DNA of 64,000 nucleotides from Rhodocista pekingensis (GTDB lineage: Bacteria; Pseudomonadota; Alphaproteobacteria; Azospirillales; Azospirillaceae), in NCBI RefSeq assembly GCF_042665545.1, contig NZ_JBHTCM010000005.1:1-64000 (forward strand). Direction: 5' to 3'. Both the position numbers and the translations under genes were made by a program. Under the pieces are notes generated by a model. That model did not search any database and had not been told where the DNA came from. It saw only the letters and a list, made by a program, of their open reading frames with translations. Below, one piece after another: positions 52,822-61,250 of the stretch (positions within the stretch are counted from its first letter, which is position 1; every line of letters starts with the position of its first letter).

Positions 52822-55002
52822 TCACGCCGCCCGCACCTTCGCCAGGAAGGCGGTCACGACATCACGCAGCCGGGTGGACTCGTCCGCGAGCTGGCCGGAG
52901 ACCTTCAGCACCTGGGACGAGGATTCCCGGGCCTCGCTTGCGGCCTGTCGCACGCCGTCGATGTTGGAGGTGACCTGCTGGGTGCCGTTGGCCGCCTGCT
53001 GGACGTTGCGGGCGATCTCCAGCGTCGCGGAATTCTGCTGCTCCACGGCCGCCGCGATGGTGGTCGAGATCTCGTCGATCTGCCCGATGATGCTGCCGAC
53101 ACCCTTGATGACCGTGGTGGTCTCGCTGGTCACGCGCTGCATGTCGCTGACCTGAGCGGCGATCTCCTCCGTGGCCTTGGCCGTCTGGGTGGCGAGGTTC
53201 TTCACCTCGCCGGCGACGACCGCGAAGCCCTTGCCGGCTTCGCCCGCCCGCGCCGCCTCGATCGTGGCGTTCAGCGCCAGCAGGTTCGTCTGGGCGGCGA
53301 TCGACTGGATGAGCTGGACCACGGTGCCGATCTTCATGGCGGCGTCGTTCAGGCCCAGGACCTGCCCGTTGGCCTGCTGCGCGGCCTCCACGGCGGTGCG
53401 GGCGATCTCGGCGGAGCGGTTGACCTGCTGGCCGATCTCGCGGATCGAGCCCGACAGTTCCTCCGTCGCCGCCGCGACCGTCTGCACGTTCACGTTGGCT
53501 TCCTCCGACGCCGCCGCGACGATGGTCGCCTGCTGGCTGGTCTGGGTCGCGGTGTTCGTCATGCTCTGGGCGGTGCCGCCCATGCTCCGCGCGGCGCCGT
53601 CCACGCCTTCCACCACGCTCATCACGCGGGATTCCAGATCGTCGGCAAGCTGGAGCATGGCCGCCCGCCGTTCCGATTCGGCCCGCTTCTGGTCCTCCGC
53701 CCGCTGGGCGTTCCGGCGCACGAGATCGGCCTGCATCGTGCGCAGCGAGTCCGCCAGCACCCCGACCTCGTCCACCTGCCGCACCTCCAGCGCCTGATCG
53801 AAGCGGCCGGCGGCGATGCCTTCGGCGAAGGCGACGCAGGCGCGGATCGGCCGGGCGACACCGCCGGCCATCACCCACATGCCGCCCACCGCGGCGACCG
53901 CGACCAGCAGGGCGATCCCGGCCTGCCAGAGCACGCTGGAGCCGGCCCGCTCGTCCAGCGCCGCGCCCAGGGTGACGCTGTCCGCCAGCACCACGTCCTG
54001 AGGCACCTGGATCAGCACCGCCCAGGGCTTGCCGGTCTGACCGAGCTGGATGGGGGCGAAGGTCCGCATCATCCGGGCGTCGCTGTCCGTCTCGACCTTC
54101 GGCTGGCCGGAGCGCACGATGGCAAGATCCTGTTCCCAGTCGCGGGTGATCGTCGAGATCGACTGACCGATCAGGTCGGGCTTGGCGCTGTGCGCCACGA
54201 TCAGGCCCATGTTCGACACGATCACCACTTCGTTGCGGCCGTCGAAGATCGACTTGCTGACCTGGGTCGCCAGCTTCTGCACGAAGTCCAGGTTGAAGTC
54301 CGCCCCGGCGACGCCCTGAAACCGGCCCCCCACCATGATCGGCACGGACAGGGTGGCGAGGAAGACCTGCTGGCCCTGCACGATGTAGGGCAGGGGATCG
54401 AGCACGCTCTCCTTGCCGTTCTCCTTCGGGCCGATGTACCAGCCGCCCTTCATCACCCCGTTGGGGTGCAGGTCGCGGCTGTCATATTCTACCAGCGGCT
54501 GCATGGCGATGTGGCCGCGCTGGTCGCGGTTCCAGTAGGGGATGAACCGCCCGGTGGCGTCGGTGCCGGTGTCCGCCCTGTTGCGGAAGGCCGCGTCGCG
54601 GCCGTCCAGCGCGTCGGGCTCCCAGGCGGTGTAGGTGCCGTTGAACAGCTCATTGTTCTTCAGCACGTTCAGCAGAAGCCCGTTCAGCGCCTCGCGGCGC
54701 TGCTCGACCGGGACGGCGCCGGGGTTCTGTGGATCGACCATCGTGGCGAAGGCGTGCGCCATGGTGCGGGCGGCATTCAGCGCCGTCTCGAATTCGGAGC
54801 GGATCAGCCCGGCCTGCGTGGAGGCCATGTTCTGGATGCTCTGTTCCGTCTTCTTCTCAAGCATGCTCGACACGGTCTGTCCGACGAAGGCGTTCGTCGT
54901 GTTGGTCGAGACGATGCCGAAGCCCACCAGCACCGCGATGGTGCCGGCGACGCACAGGCCCGCCAGCGAGGCGATCTTGATTTGCAGCGATCTGATCTTC
55001 AT
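52822..55002 (-). CDS. Methyl-accepting chemotaxis protein with Cache sensor
   Basis: A 726-residue chemoreceptor. A first membrane segment (IKIASLAGLCVAGTIAVLVG) is followed by a large periplasmic double-Cache-like sensor (about 40-365, with FNGTYTAWEPDALDGRD, GWYIGPKE, GVAGADFNLDFVQ), a second segment (ALLVAVAAVGGMWVMAGGV), HAMP (RPIRACVAFAEGIAAG) and the signalling domain with the hairpin tip IAAQTNLLALNATIEAARAG and GFAVVAGEVKNLATQT. The ligand is unknown; this sensor type often binds amino acids or small organic acids. The start at 55002 is taken as the family N-terminus. The gene ends the GC-rich block. Confidence 0.94.
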   Translation of the reverse strand: MKIRSLQIKIASLAGLCVAGTIAVLVGFGIVSTNTTNAFVGQTVSSMLEKKTEQSIQNMASTQAGLIRSEFETALNAARTMAHAFATMVDPQNPGAVPVEQRREALNGLLLNVLKNNELFNGTYTAWEPDALDGRDAAFRNRADTGTDATGRFIPYWNRDQRGHIAMQPLVEYDSRDLHPNGVMKGGWYIGPKENGKESVLDPLPYIVQGQQVFLATLSVPIMVGGRFQGVAGADFNLDFVQKLATQVSKSIFDGRNEVVIVSNMGLIVAHSAKPDLIGQSISTITRDWEQDLAIVRSGQPKVETDSDARMMRTFAPIQLGQTGKPWAVLIQVPQDVVLADSVTLGAALDERAGSSVLWQAGIALLVAVAAVGGMWVMAGGVARPIRACVAFAEGIAAGRFDQALEVRQVDEVGVLADSLRTMQADLVRRNAQRAEDQKRAESERRAAMLQLADDLESRVMSVVEGVDGAARSMGGTAQSMTNTATQTSQQATIVAAASEEANVNVQTVAAATEELSGSIREIGQQVNRSAEIARTAVEAAQQANGQVLGLNDAAMKIGTVVQLIQSIAAQTNLLALNATIEAARAGEAGKGFAVVAGEVKNLATQTAKATEEIAAQVSDMQRVTSETTTVIKGVGSIIGQIDEISTTIAAAVEQQNSATLEIARNVQQAANGTQQVTSNIDGVRQAASEARESSSQVLKVSGQLADESTRLRDVVTAFLAKVRAA

Positions 55003-55476
55003 GTCCGTCCGCCCCGATGCAGAGACAGGGATGCGAAGGACAGGGAAAGGCTCCCCGCTTCCGGCACGCATCCCGTGCTGTGCGCACCAGACCTGCCGTA
55101 ATCAAGGCAAGGCCACGCACCGCATGAAGACTGGATCGAAGACAGTTAAAATCCAGTTGAATGTAAGGGTATATCCAGAGGGTCAGGGGCAGCCGGGACC
55201 GCGTGGGCCAGGACCGCGTGAGAATGCCTGCGCCCCGGATCTGGACACCGCGCCGGCAGAGCCGACGCCCGGACATGTCGTGGACGGCGGGCAGGGGCGC
55301 CGCTCAGCGGAGACAGGTATCTGTGAACGCCGACGGCCGATCCGCGGAACGCGCCTCTGTGCCGTGGTCCGGACGGCTGACCGGCCAGGCTGGCCTGTCA
55401 GGGCCGGGCGGTCGTCCCGCCGCATCGCAGCGGGTCTGGATGCGTTTTATCCCGGTTCATCTCTGAAGCATCCTGC
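55003..55476. other. Boundary region between chemoreceptor and TOMM operon
   Basis: About 470 bases with no gene that I can support. It should hold the chemoreceptor promoter and the end of the TOMM transcript. The repeat GGACCGCGTG occurs at about 55197 and 55211. Base composition drops to the right of this region. No tRNA, integrase or attachment-site repeat is visible at this border. Confidence 0.45.
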
Positions 55477-56325
55477 TCATCGCGTAGCAACCACCAGAAG
55501 GATCCTGTCGGCCTGCCAGTAATGGCAATCTTCAGGTGGGGTGAGATCCTTGATGACCTCAACCGATACACGGCGGAACCACTTCATCAGACTCCGCTGG
55601 TGCCCGCGTCCGATGCTGTCAATTTCATTGGAGTAGTAGGTGAAAACTCCCCCCGACCGGAGATGCTCTGAGGCAGTCTGAAAAAAATGTGCGGCGTAAG
55701 TGACATCATTGACATAGTGAGAAAACTGCTCGCCCTCGGTCAAGGGGTAGGCATCAAACAGTATTGCGTCGTACTCGCCGAAATTGCATCTGGTGTCCTG
55801 CCACGTTCCTGGAATGATGCTTATGTTCCGGTTCGGATAATTTTCGCGCCAGGATTCTGCTCTGCGCAACACATCAGGATGGCACTCCACGATCGTGTGA
55901 GATCGCACCCCGTATTCCTGTAGAAATGTTGCTGAAATTCCCATCCCGAATCCGATTTCAAGCACATCTCCCCGCTGCCGCCCCGCTTCTCTGGCCATTG
56001 CCTCCATGTAAGGCCTTTCCCAGCTTTGCATAACCTGTTGGCCGCTGATCACCAACGCAGTGGGATCGACCTGCTCGCAATCTTCGATCAAGGAAGTGGC
56101 GATGGGGGGGCGGTGGCTTCCTGGGACGAAGCTGCGCATCAGGCGATCTGCATGAAGCAGATCGTCCCGCACTTCTTTCAGATACCGGCGGGCTATCCAC
56201 TCGCCCAGCCCGCGGTCGGGAACAGAAAGAATCTCAGGAGCCAGTTCAGCTTTGATGAGAATGTTCTCGTCGCCCACTTCGATCGGTGGCGATCCCGTCC
56301 CAGGAGACAACAAACCGACCGGCAT
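55477..56325 (-). CDS. GAMT-like SAM-dependent N-methyltransferase, TOMM tailoring enzyme
   Basis: A 282-residue class I methyltransferase closely patterned on guanidinoacetate N-methyltransferase. Landmarks in order are VMQSWERPYMEAM (about 98-110; GAMT has VMERWETPYM), the SAM loop VLEIGFGMGISA (121-132), IVECHP (145-150), ILFDAYPLTE (188-197; GAMT LYDTYPLSE) and LTPPEDCHYW near the end. The GAMT residues that bind and activate the guanidine group correspond to Glu103 and Asp191 and are both kept. Residues 1-95 are an N-terminal extension that GAMT lacks. Last gene of the TOMM operon, 50 bases after the DUF2141 gene. A role on the arginine of the core peptide is inferred; a free small-molecule substrate is possible. 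Confidence 0.88.
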   Translation of the reverse strand: MPVGLLSPGTGSPPIEVGDENILIKAELAPEILSVPDRGLGEWIARRYLKEVRDDLLHADRLMRSFVPGSHRPPIATSLIEDCEQVDPTALVISGQQVMQSWERPYMEAMAREAGRQRGDVLEIGFGMGISATFLQEYGVRSHTIVECHPDVLRRAESWRENYPNRNISIIPGTWQDTRCNFGEYDAILFDAYPLTEGEQFSHYVNDVTYAAHFFQTASEHLRSGGVFTYYSNEIDSIGRGHQRSLMKWFRRVSVEVIKDLTPPEDCHYWQADRILLVVATR

Positions 56326-56375
56326 TTTCTGTTTACTCCGTTAAGGGTTCAAGAACTATGATCAATTCGGATGTT

Positions 56376-56831
56376 TCATCGGATTTTTACGGAAATCACG
56401 ATTTCTTTTCCATCGAATGCAAAGGCGGCCGACTCAAAATCCGGAGGGCCGTAATATCCAATCGCATCCCGGCTGAAACCTGTCGGCTCAAGGGGGGCTC
56501 CCCACTGATCCTGTTCCATTTTTCCATCGCCATTCGTGTCGTGCAGTACCTGGACAGCGTATGTTCCGCTTGGCAGGTCTTCAAAACGGAAGACATGATC
56601 GGAAACCGAATCAACGCGCTGCCCCTGGTTCGCATCACAGGTCGGCTTCAGGAACGTCGCGGCGCTGCAGATGCCGACATACAGCATGCCTGCCGGGTGC
56701 CTGATGCCGGTTACCCGGACGACAACGGCTGCGGGCTCCTGCACGGCCTCTTCCGCGCCGACAGGTCCTGCCGGGAAGATCAGCGCACCGGCAGTCAGTA
56801 CACCGATGATGCGGTGGCGTGCGGAATCCAT
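56376..56831 (-). CDS. DUF2141 secreted protein
   Basis: A 151-residue exported protein. The signal peptide (GVLTAGALIFPAGPVGA) ends near residue 26. The mature part fits DUF2141: VVVRVTGIRHPAGMLYVGIC, FRFEDLPSGTYAVQVLHDTNGDGKME with the Asp-rich NGDGK turn, and GYYGPPDFESAAFAFDG. AGGAGG lies five bases before the ATG. It starts 20 bases after the permease stop, so it belongs to the TOMM operon. The family has no known activity; binding or carrying the exported product, or immunity, would be guesses. Confidence 0.85.
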   Translation of the reverse strand: MDSARHRIIGVLTAGALIFPAGPVGAEEAVQEPAAVVVRVTGIRHPAGMLYVGICSAATFLKPTCDANQGQRVDSVSDHVFRFEDLPSGTYAVQVLHDTNGDGKMEQDQWGAPLEPTGFSRDAIGYYGPPDFESAAFAFDGKEIVISVKIR

Positions 56832-56851
56832 GACGTCCTCCTGAACGGAAC

Positions 56852-58045
56852 TCAGGGCTGGGGGAGCCAGCGGAATGTCAGGGCTGCAAGACTCAGCCCG
56901 ATCACGGTCAGGGCAAGAAACCACCCCGCGCTGGTTGCCAGTTCCCACGATGTCAACCCGACAGTCACGGCATCGCGCATGGCCACGACAAGCCAATAAA
57001 CCGGATTGAACTCCGCCAGAGCGGCCACCGCATCCGGTAACTGCGCGATGGGAATAAAAAGATCGGAAAGGAACATGATCGGAAGATTGATAAGATTTAT
57101 GACCGCGGCTGCCACACTGGACTTTGTCGTCATTCCCGCCAGAAACAGTCCCGCTGCCAGAAATGCGGAAGACCCGGTCAGCAGAAGAACGCCTGTAGTC
57201 AGCCAGCCCTGAAGCCCGATCGCAGGTATGTCTGCATACAAGGCAAAACCGCCCACGATGAACAACAGCCCGAAAACGGTCAGGATCACCAGGCGGCAGA
57301 CGGCGAACCCCGCCAGAAACGCACTCCTGCGCAGGGGCAGGATGCTGATCATCTTGACTCCGCCGGCAGCGCGTAATTCTATCAGAGGTGCGGTGAAACC
57401 GAACAGTGCGGTTGAGACAACGGTCAGAACGGCAAGCCCGACAATGAAATATACGGCGCTGGAATCGCTGTTCTGGGGTCCTTCCTGACCGTTCCGGATA
57501 TCATACTGTAGGCGGACAATCTCAGGCGCTTGTGAGTGGACGCGGTTTATTCTCTCAACGGTCTCTCCGACCAGCGCGATCATCGCCCCGCTGCTTGCAT
57601 CTGGTGGGCCGTCAAGGCTCACCCTGATGCTGCTGACCCGGTCTGTGTCCAAGGCGAAGTCGGCCGGGATGTCGATCCGCACGCGGCCCCGCGGTGTCTG
57701 TTCGTCGGGACGCACATGCCTGAACGCCACCTCCACCCCTTCGATCCGGGAGACGCGCTGCTCAAGCGCGGTGACGACAGCAGCCCCCGCCCCCGTCCCG
57801 TCCGCAATATCGATGACGACACGAGGCGATCCTGCTCCGAACAAGGACATCAGCAGCACAAGCAATGCGATCGGATACAGGAATGTCCAGAACAGCGCCG
57901 TTCTGTCGCGTAGATAGGCAGCAGTTTCAATGTAGGCGATTTGGATCAGGCATCTCAGCCAATCCACGATTTCCGAGTGTCCGGAAAACGAATTCTGATG
58001 CTTCAGATCGGCCCGGCGGTCTGCGGGAGATGGCTGTGGATTCAT
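56852..58045 (-). CDS. ABC-2 type permease of the TOMM operon
   Basis: About 397 residues. The first membrane segment (FWTFLYPIALLVLLMSLFG) is followed by an extracytoplasmic loop of about 150 residues and five further segments (FIVGLAVLTVVSTALFGF, LVILTVFGLLFIVGGFAL, GVLLLTGSSAFLAAGLFLAG, INLINLPIMFLSDLFIPI, GWFLALTVIGLSLAALTF), the ABC-2/DrrB-YhgE layout. The motif MFLSDLFIPIAQLPDAV matches drug and peptide exporters of this class. GGAG lies six bases before ATG 58045; starts at 58069 and 58102 would overlap the ATPase gene. Likely exports the modified peptide and may give self-protection. Confidence 0.9.
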   Translation of the reverse strand: MNPQPSPADRRADLKHQNSFSGHSEIVDWLRCLIQIAYIETAAYLRDRTALFWTFLYPIALLVLLMSLFGAGSPRVVIDIADGTGAGAAVVTALEQRVSRIEGVEVAFRHVRPDEQTPRGRVRIDIPADFALDTDRVSSIRVSLDGPPDASSGAMIALVGETVERINRVHSQAPEIVRLQYDIRNGQEGPQNSDSSAVYFIVGLAVLTVVSTALFGFTAPLIELRAAGGVKMISILPLRRSAFLAGFAVCRLVILTVFGLLFIVGGFALYADIPAIGLQGWLTTGVLLLTGSSAFLAAGLFLAGMTTKSSVAAAVINLINLPIMFLSDLFIPIAQLPDAVAALAEFNPVYWLVVAMRDAVTVGLTSWELATSAGWFLALTVIGLSLAALTFRWLPQP

Positions 58046-58058
58046 CGAAGACTCCAGA

Positions 58059-59000
58059 TCATCGCTCATCTGCGGAGGCGCTGTCAGCCGATACCAGGGC
58101 AAGAAGATCAGCGGCGGTGGACGGGCGGATGCTCAGGCTGACGGCTTTCCGGCTGACGGTTTCCGATGTCAGCGCCTCCCGGAGTTCCCTGCCCCCTGAC
58201 ACGATCAGCGTCTGGCCGCGTTGCACCAGACTCCGGGCCAGGGGGCCGATCGCGCTCCGGACAGAGGCGATGTCAGCATCATCCGACAGTTCCAGCTGGC
58301 CGACCACGTCTCCGATCAGATCCATCAGCAGGGCGTGAAGACTGCTGTCCCGTTCGATCCGCCCCTTTGCCAGCCAGATGATCCGATCCGACAGCGCAAG
58401 ATCGGCCGGGGAGTGGCTTGCCATGATGACAATGCCGCCGCGCTGACGGACATTCAGAAGTATCTGATGGAATTCTTTCTCGCGCGCACTGTCCAGACCC
58501 GAAGCAGGCTCGTCCAGGAAAACGACTTGCGGCAGATGAGCCAGAGCAACCGCCAGGTCGACACGGCGTCGCTCCCCTGTCGAAAGCCTGCGATAGGAGC
58601 GCTGCCAGATCGCGCCGATCCCCAGCGCATCCAGTATCGCTGCGTTCTGGGTATGATACACCACCCGGTGGACCGACAGGATCTCCCGGACCAGCATGGC
58701 GGGATTCCAGGTCGCCCCCTGGATCTGGGCGCCCAGCAGACGCCGTACCGGATGATGCGGGGCCGCTTTGCCCAGGTCGATGCCGGCGATCCTGCAACAG
58801 CCGCCGGTAACCGGACGAAGCCCCAGGATCGCGTCAAGAAGAGTGCTCTTGCCAGAACCGTTGCACCCTATGATGGCAGTGATGGTTCCCGGCTCAAACG
58901 AAAGCGAAGGCACATCGAGACGAAAGCCCTCTCGCCCCGTGACGGAGAGCCGCTCGACGGTGACTGTCAGGGGTGTCATCGACGTCGGGAGAGCGCTCAT
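58059..59000 (-). CDS. ABC transporter ATP-binding protein of the TOMM operon
   Basis: A 313-residue ATPase. Walker A GCNGSGKSTLL, a Q-loop near GAQIQGATW, signature LSTGERRRVDLAVAL, Walker B VVFLDEPASGLD and the switch histidine ASHSPAD are present. The last 70 residues form a small extension seen in drug-exporter ATPases. It overlaps the peptidase gene by four bases (ATGA) and precedes the permease, with which it should form the exporter. Confidence 0.92.
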   Translation of the reverse strand: MSALPTSMTPLTVTVERLSVTGREGFRLDVPSLSFEPGTITAIIGCNGSGKSTLLDAILGLRPVTGGCCRIAGIDLGKAAPHHPVRRLLGAQIQGATWNPAMLVREILSVHRVVYHTQNAAILDALGIGAIWQRSYRRLSTGERRRVDLAVALAHLPQVVFLDEPASGLDSAREKEFHQILLNVRQRGGIVIMASHSPADLALSDRIIWLAKGRIERDSSLHALLMDLIGDVVGQLELSDDADIASVRSAIGPLARSLVQRGQTLIVSGGRELREALTSETVSRKAVSLSIRPSTAADLLALVSADSASADER

Positions 59001-60370
59001 GAGATCTCCAGGGGAGATGCCAGCCTTTCCGCCGTTCCGGCCAGGATCGCCGCAACATCCGGCCAGGGAGCCACGGCTGCGGCCCGGGTCAGCAGGTTTG
59101 CCGCCCGTCCCCGGCTGCCGCCATACTCGACAGGGGTCTGTAGCTCCAGCTTTGCAACGGCCACCAGGACATCGCAGCTTCGGGGGAACTGGTCCAACGC
59201 CGCTTCGGCAATGGCACGAGCGCGGGCGAAACAGTCACGAAGCGCCAGATAGGACGTGGATGTCTGCGCTTTTGCCCCTTCCCAGGCCAGGCAGAGGGCG
59301 AAGATCACGGGGTCATGGGGAAGCCGGCGCCGCAGCCCGTCCAGGACCGCTTCCAGCGGAAAGCGGGCAGCCTCTTCCGCCTGGTCCGGAACAGTCCGGG
59401 CGAGAAGGGCAAGCATCACGGCATGGACTGCCGCGTCGTCATCATCTGGATTTGCCAGCACATACTCTCGCCAGGGCCCCATTTCGGCTGCAAGACCATC
59501 CGTCTGGCCGAGCAGAAATGATGTTCTGATCCTGTGGAACTGTAGGGGGGATGGTCGGATTTTTGTGCCGTGCCGCCCTGTTGTCGCTACCGACGCCAAT
59601 AGCCCGGATAATTCGTGGAGCGGAATGCCGAGCGAATTCGCGATCAAGGGGCGCGCATCCTCTACCTTCGCCTCCCGAACAGAGGATATCATCTGTAGAA
59701 ACGCCGAAGTGCCCATCCGCTCAAGCAACCGTCCGGCCAACAATCCGGCCAGAGCGTGGCTGCCCGGCATTCCTTCAAAACAGGGGCGATCGCGCCATCT
59801 GTGGGCAAGCAGGCTGTCCAGAGATGGAGCCTCCGCTGCTGACCGCGACAACTCTGCGCAGGCTGCATCGTGGCTGCCGGTAGCTACCAGATACTCGACA
59901 TATGTTGCAAATCCTTCATCGAGCGCCCTGTGGTCAGACAAGGCGAAGGCATGCGCCAGTTCATGGGCGACCGTTCCAGGGTCGGACAGATCCTGTGGTG
60001 AAAATTCGATCAGGGAAATGCCAGCAACTTCTTGTATGATTCGCGCAGGTTTTCCGTCTTGGCCAATATTGACAATGATAAAAGGGGATTTCCTGTCTAG
60101 AAATTTTGCTATACGGGAGAGGGTGTCTACCAGGATTTCATTGCCCCTCTCCGACAGAGGGCCGATGACATGAAGATTTGCAGCCAATGAATGCAGATGG
60201 CGATCACCAGAGACGACATCTGCCAGGGTATCGAAAAGGACCCGTCCCCGTAAGACTGGCGCAAGGCCGGACAGCAGTTTTCTGGCCTCGCTCGCATCGT
60301 TGTTCGCGGCTTTCAGAAAAGCCTGCACCGTCTCCACGAGGTGATCTTGCAGGGACTGGCGATCATTCAT
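58997..60370 (-). CDS. HExxH metallopeptidase-like protein, candidate leader peptidase
   Basis: A 457-residue cytosolic protein. The zinc motif VAHELAHAF (His136, Glu137, His140) is followed by LDEGFATYVEYL with a likely third ligand Glu152, the gluzincin layout. Residues 1-130 resemble the substrate-side half of an M1/M48-like small metallopeptidase; residues 280-457 are helical and look like TPR-type repeats (RARAIAEAALDQFPRSCDVL, RAANLLTRAAAVAPWPDVAA). It overlaps both the dehydrogenase gene (8 bases) and the ATPase gene (4 bases), so it works in the TOMM pathway. Removal of the leader peptide is the most natural role, but this is not shown. GGAG precedes the ATG. Confidence 0.8.
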   Translation of the reverse strand: MNDRQSLQDHLVETVQAFLKAANNDASEARKLLSGLAPVLRGRVLFDTLADVVSGDRHLHSLAANLHVIGPLSERGNEILVDTLSRIAKFLDRKSPFIIVNIGQDGKPARIIQEVAGISLIEFSPQDLSDPGTVAHELAHAFALSDHRALDEGFATYVEYLVATGSHDAACAELSRSAAEAPSLDSLLAHRWRDRPCFEGMPGSHALAGLLAGRLLERMGTSAFLQMISSVREAKVEDARPLIANSLGIPLHELSGLLASVATTGRHGTKIRPSPLQFHRIRTSFLLGQTDGLAAEMGPWREYVLANPDDDDAAVHAVMLALLARTVPDQAEEAARFPLEAVLDGLRRRLPHDPVIFALCLAWEGAKAQTSTSYLALRDCFARARAIAEAALDQFPRSCDVLVAVAKLELQTPVEYGGSRGRAANLLTRAAAVAPWPDVAAILAGTAERLASPLEIS

Positions 60371-61229
60371 GCTCGGGACTCCGGCCGATGAACAAGCAGG
60401 CGGAAACGGTTTCAGTAACGCCGTCCAGGTTCAGCATGCTGTTTACTTCGTCGTCAAAGTAACCGCCCCAATGCAGGTTGGCTAAGCCGGCGGCAGTGGC
60501 CGCCAGTGAAAGACCGAAAGGAACCATGCCGACTTCCATCATCGCCAGCCGGTAGCCTCTGTAGCCGTACTTCACAACGGTCCGCTCCGGCAGAATGGAG
60601 ACAAAGACGATCATTCCGATCCCGCCGGTATGACCGTTGTGGTCTCCCAGCGTACCGGCCAGATGTGAAAGCGGCGGCAGCGGCGCCAGAACACTCAGCG
60701 CATGCTCGTTAGCGCCATAATGGGCAAGGCAGGCGGGCAGACCCGTCACATTTGTCAGCGCGACATAAATTTCCGTTGGATACAGCCCGCCGCCAGACGG
60801 GTAGGGGCGGAAACGCAGTTCCAGGTCCGGTGCCAGACTTGATTGTGCACGGCGTGTGACGCGACAGGACGAGAGAACGGCCGAAACCTCTTCTGCCGTC
60901 AGCGGGCGGCCATCGAAAAGGCGGGTCGAGCGCCGATCCGAAAGCACCTGATCGAAAGCAGCCGTGAGTCGCGGAGGGGGCGGCAGGACAACCTTCTCCG
61001 CTCCGGCGTAGGTTTTGAAATTGGCAGCCGTTTCTCGCAGCGCACGGGGATCATTAAGGTATCCGCCGATGCGGCGCCCCATTTTCCTGATCGAAGAACG
61101 GCGGAGTTTGGTCAATTCATGGAAAATTTCAATCTCAGTAAGCTCCGGAGCTTCCCAGCCGATCTTGCGGATGTGCGCTTCCAGTTCACATAAAGAGCCT
61201 GATTCATCTGAATTCCTGCTGATCGCCAC
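60363..61229 (-). CDS. sagB: SagB-type FMN-dependent azoline dehydrogenase
   Basis: A 288-residue nitroreductase-fold enzyme that oxidises thiazoline and oxazoline rings to azoles. The family motifs DRRSTRLFDGRPLTAEE, RPYPSGGGLYPTEIYVAL, YGYRGYRLAMMEVG and SLAATAAGLANLHWGG are all present, including the Lys/Tyr-type catalytic region. A GTG start at 61229 follows AAAGGA. It starts 21 bases after the YcaO stop. It implies that at least part of the azolines are oxidised in the product. Confidence 0.93.
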   Translation of the reverse strand: MAISRNSDESGSLCELEAHIRKIGWEAPELTEIEIFHELTKLRRSSIRKMGRRIGGYLNDPRALRETAANFKTYAGAEKVVLPPPPRLTAAFDQVLSDRRSTRLFDGRPLTAEEVSAVLSSCRVTRRAQSSLAPDLELRFRPYPSGGGLYPTEIYVALTNVTGLPACLAHYGANEHALSVLAPLPPLSHLAGTLGDHNGHTGGIGMIVFVSILPERTVVKYGYRGYRLAMMEVGMVPFGLSLAATAAGLANLHWGGYFDDEVNSMLNLDGVTETVSACLFIGRSPEHE

Positions 61230-61250
61230 CGTTTTTCCTTTCTGGTCGGG

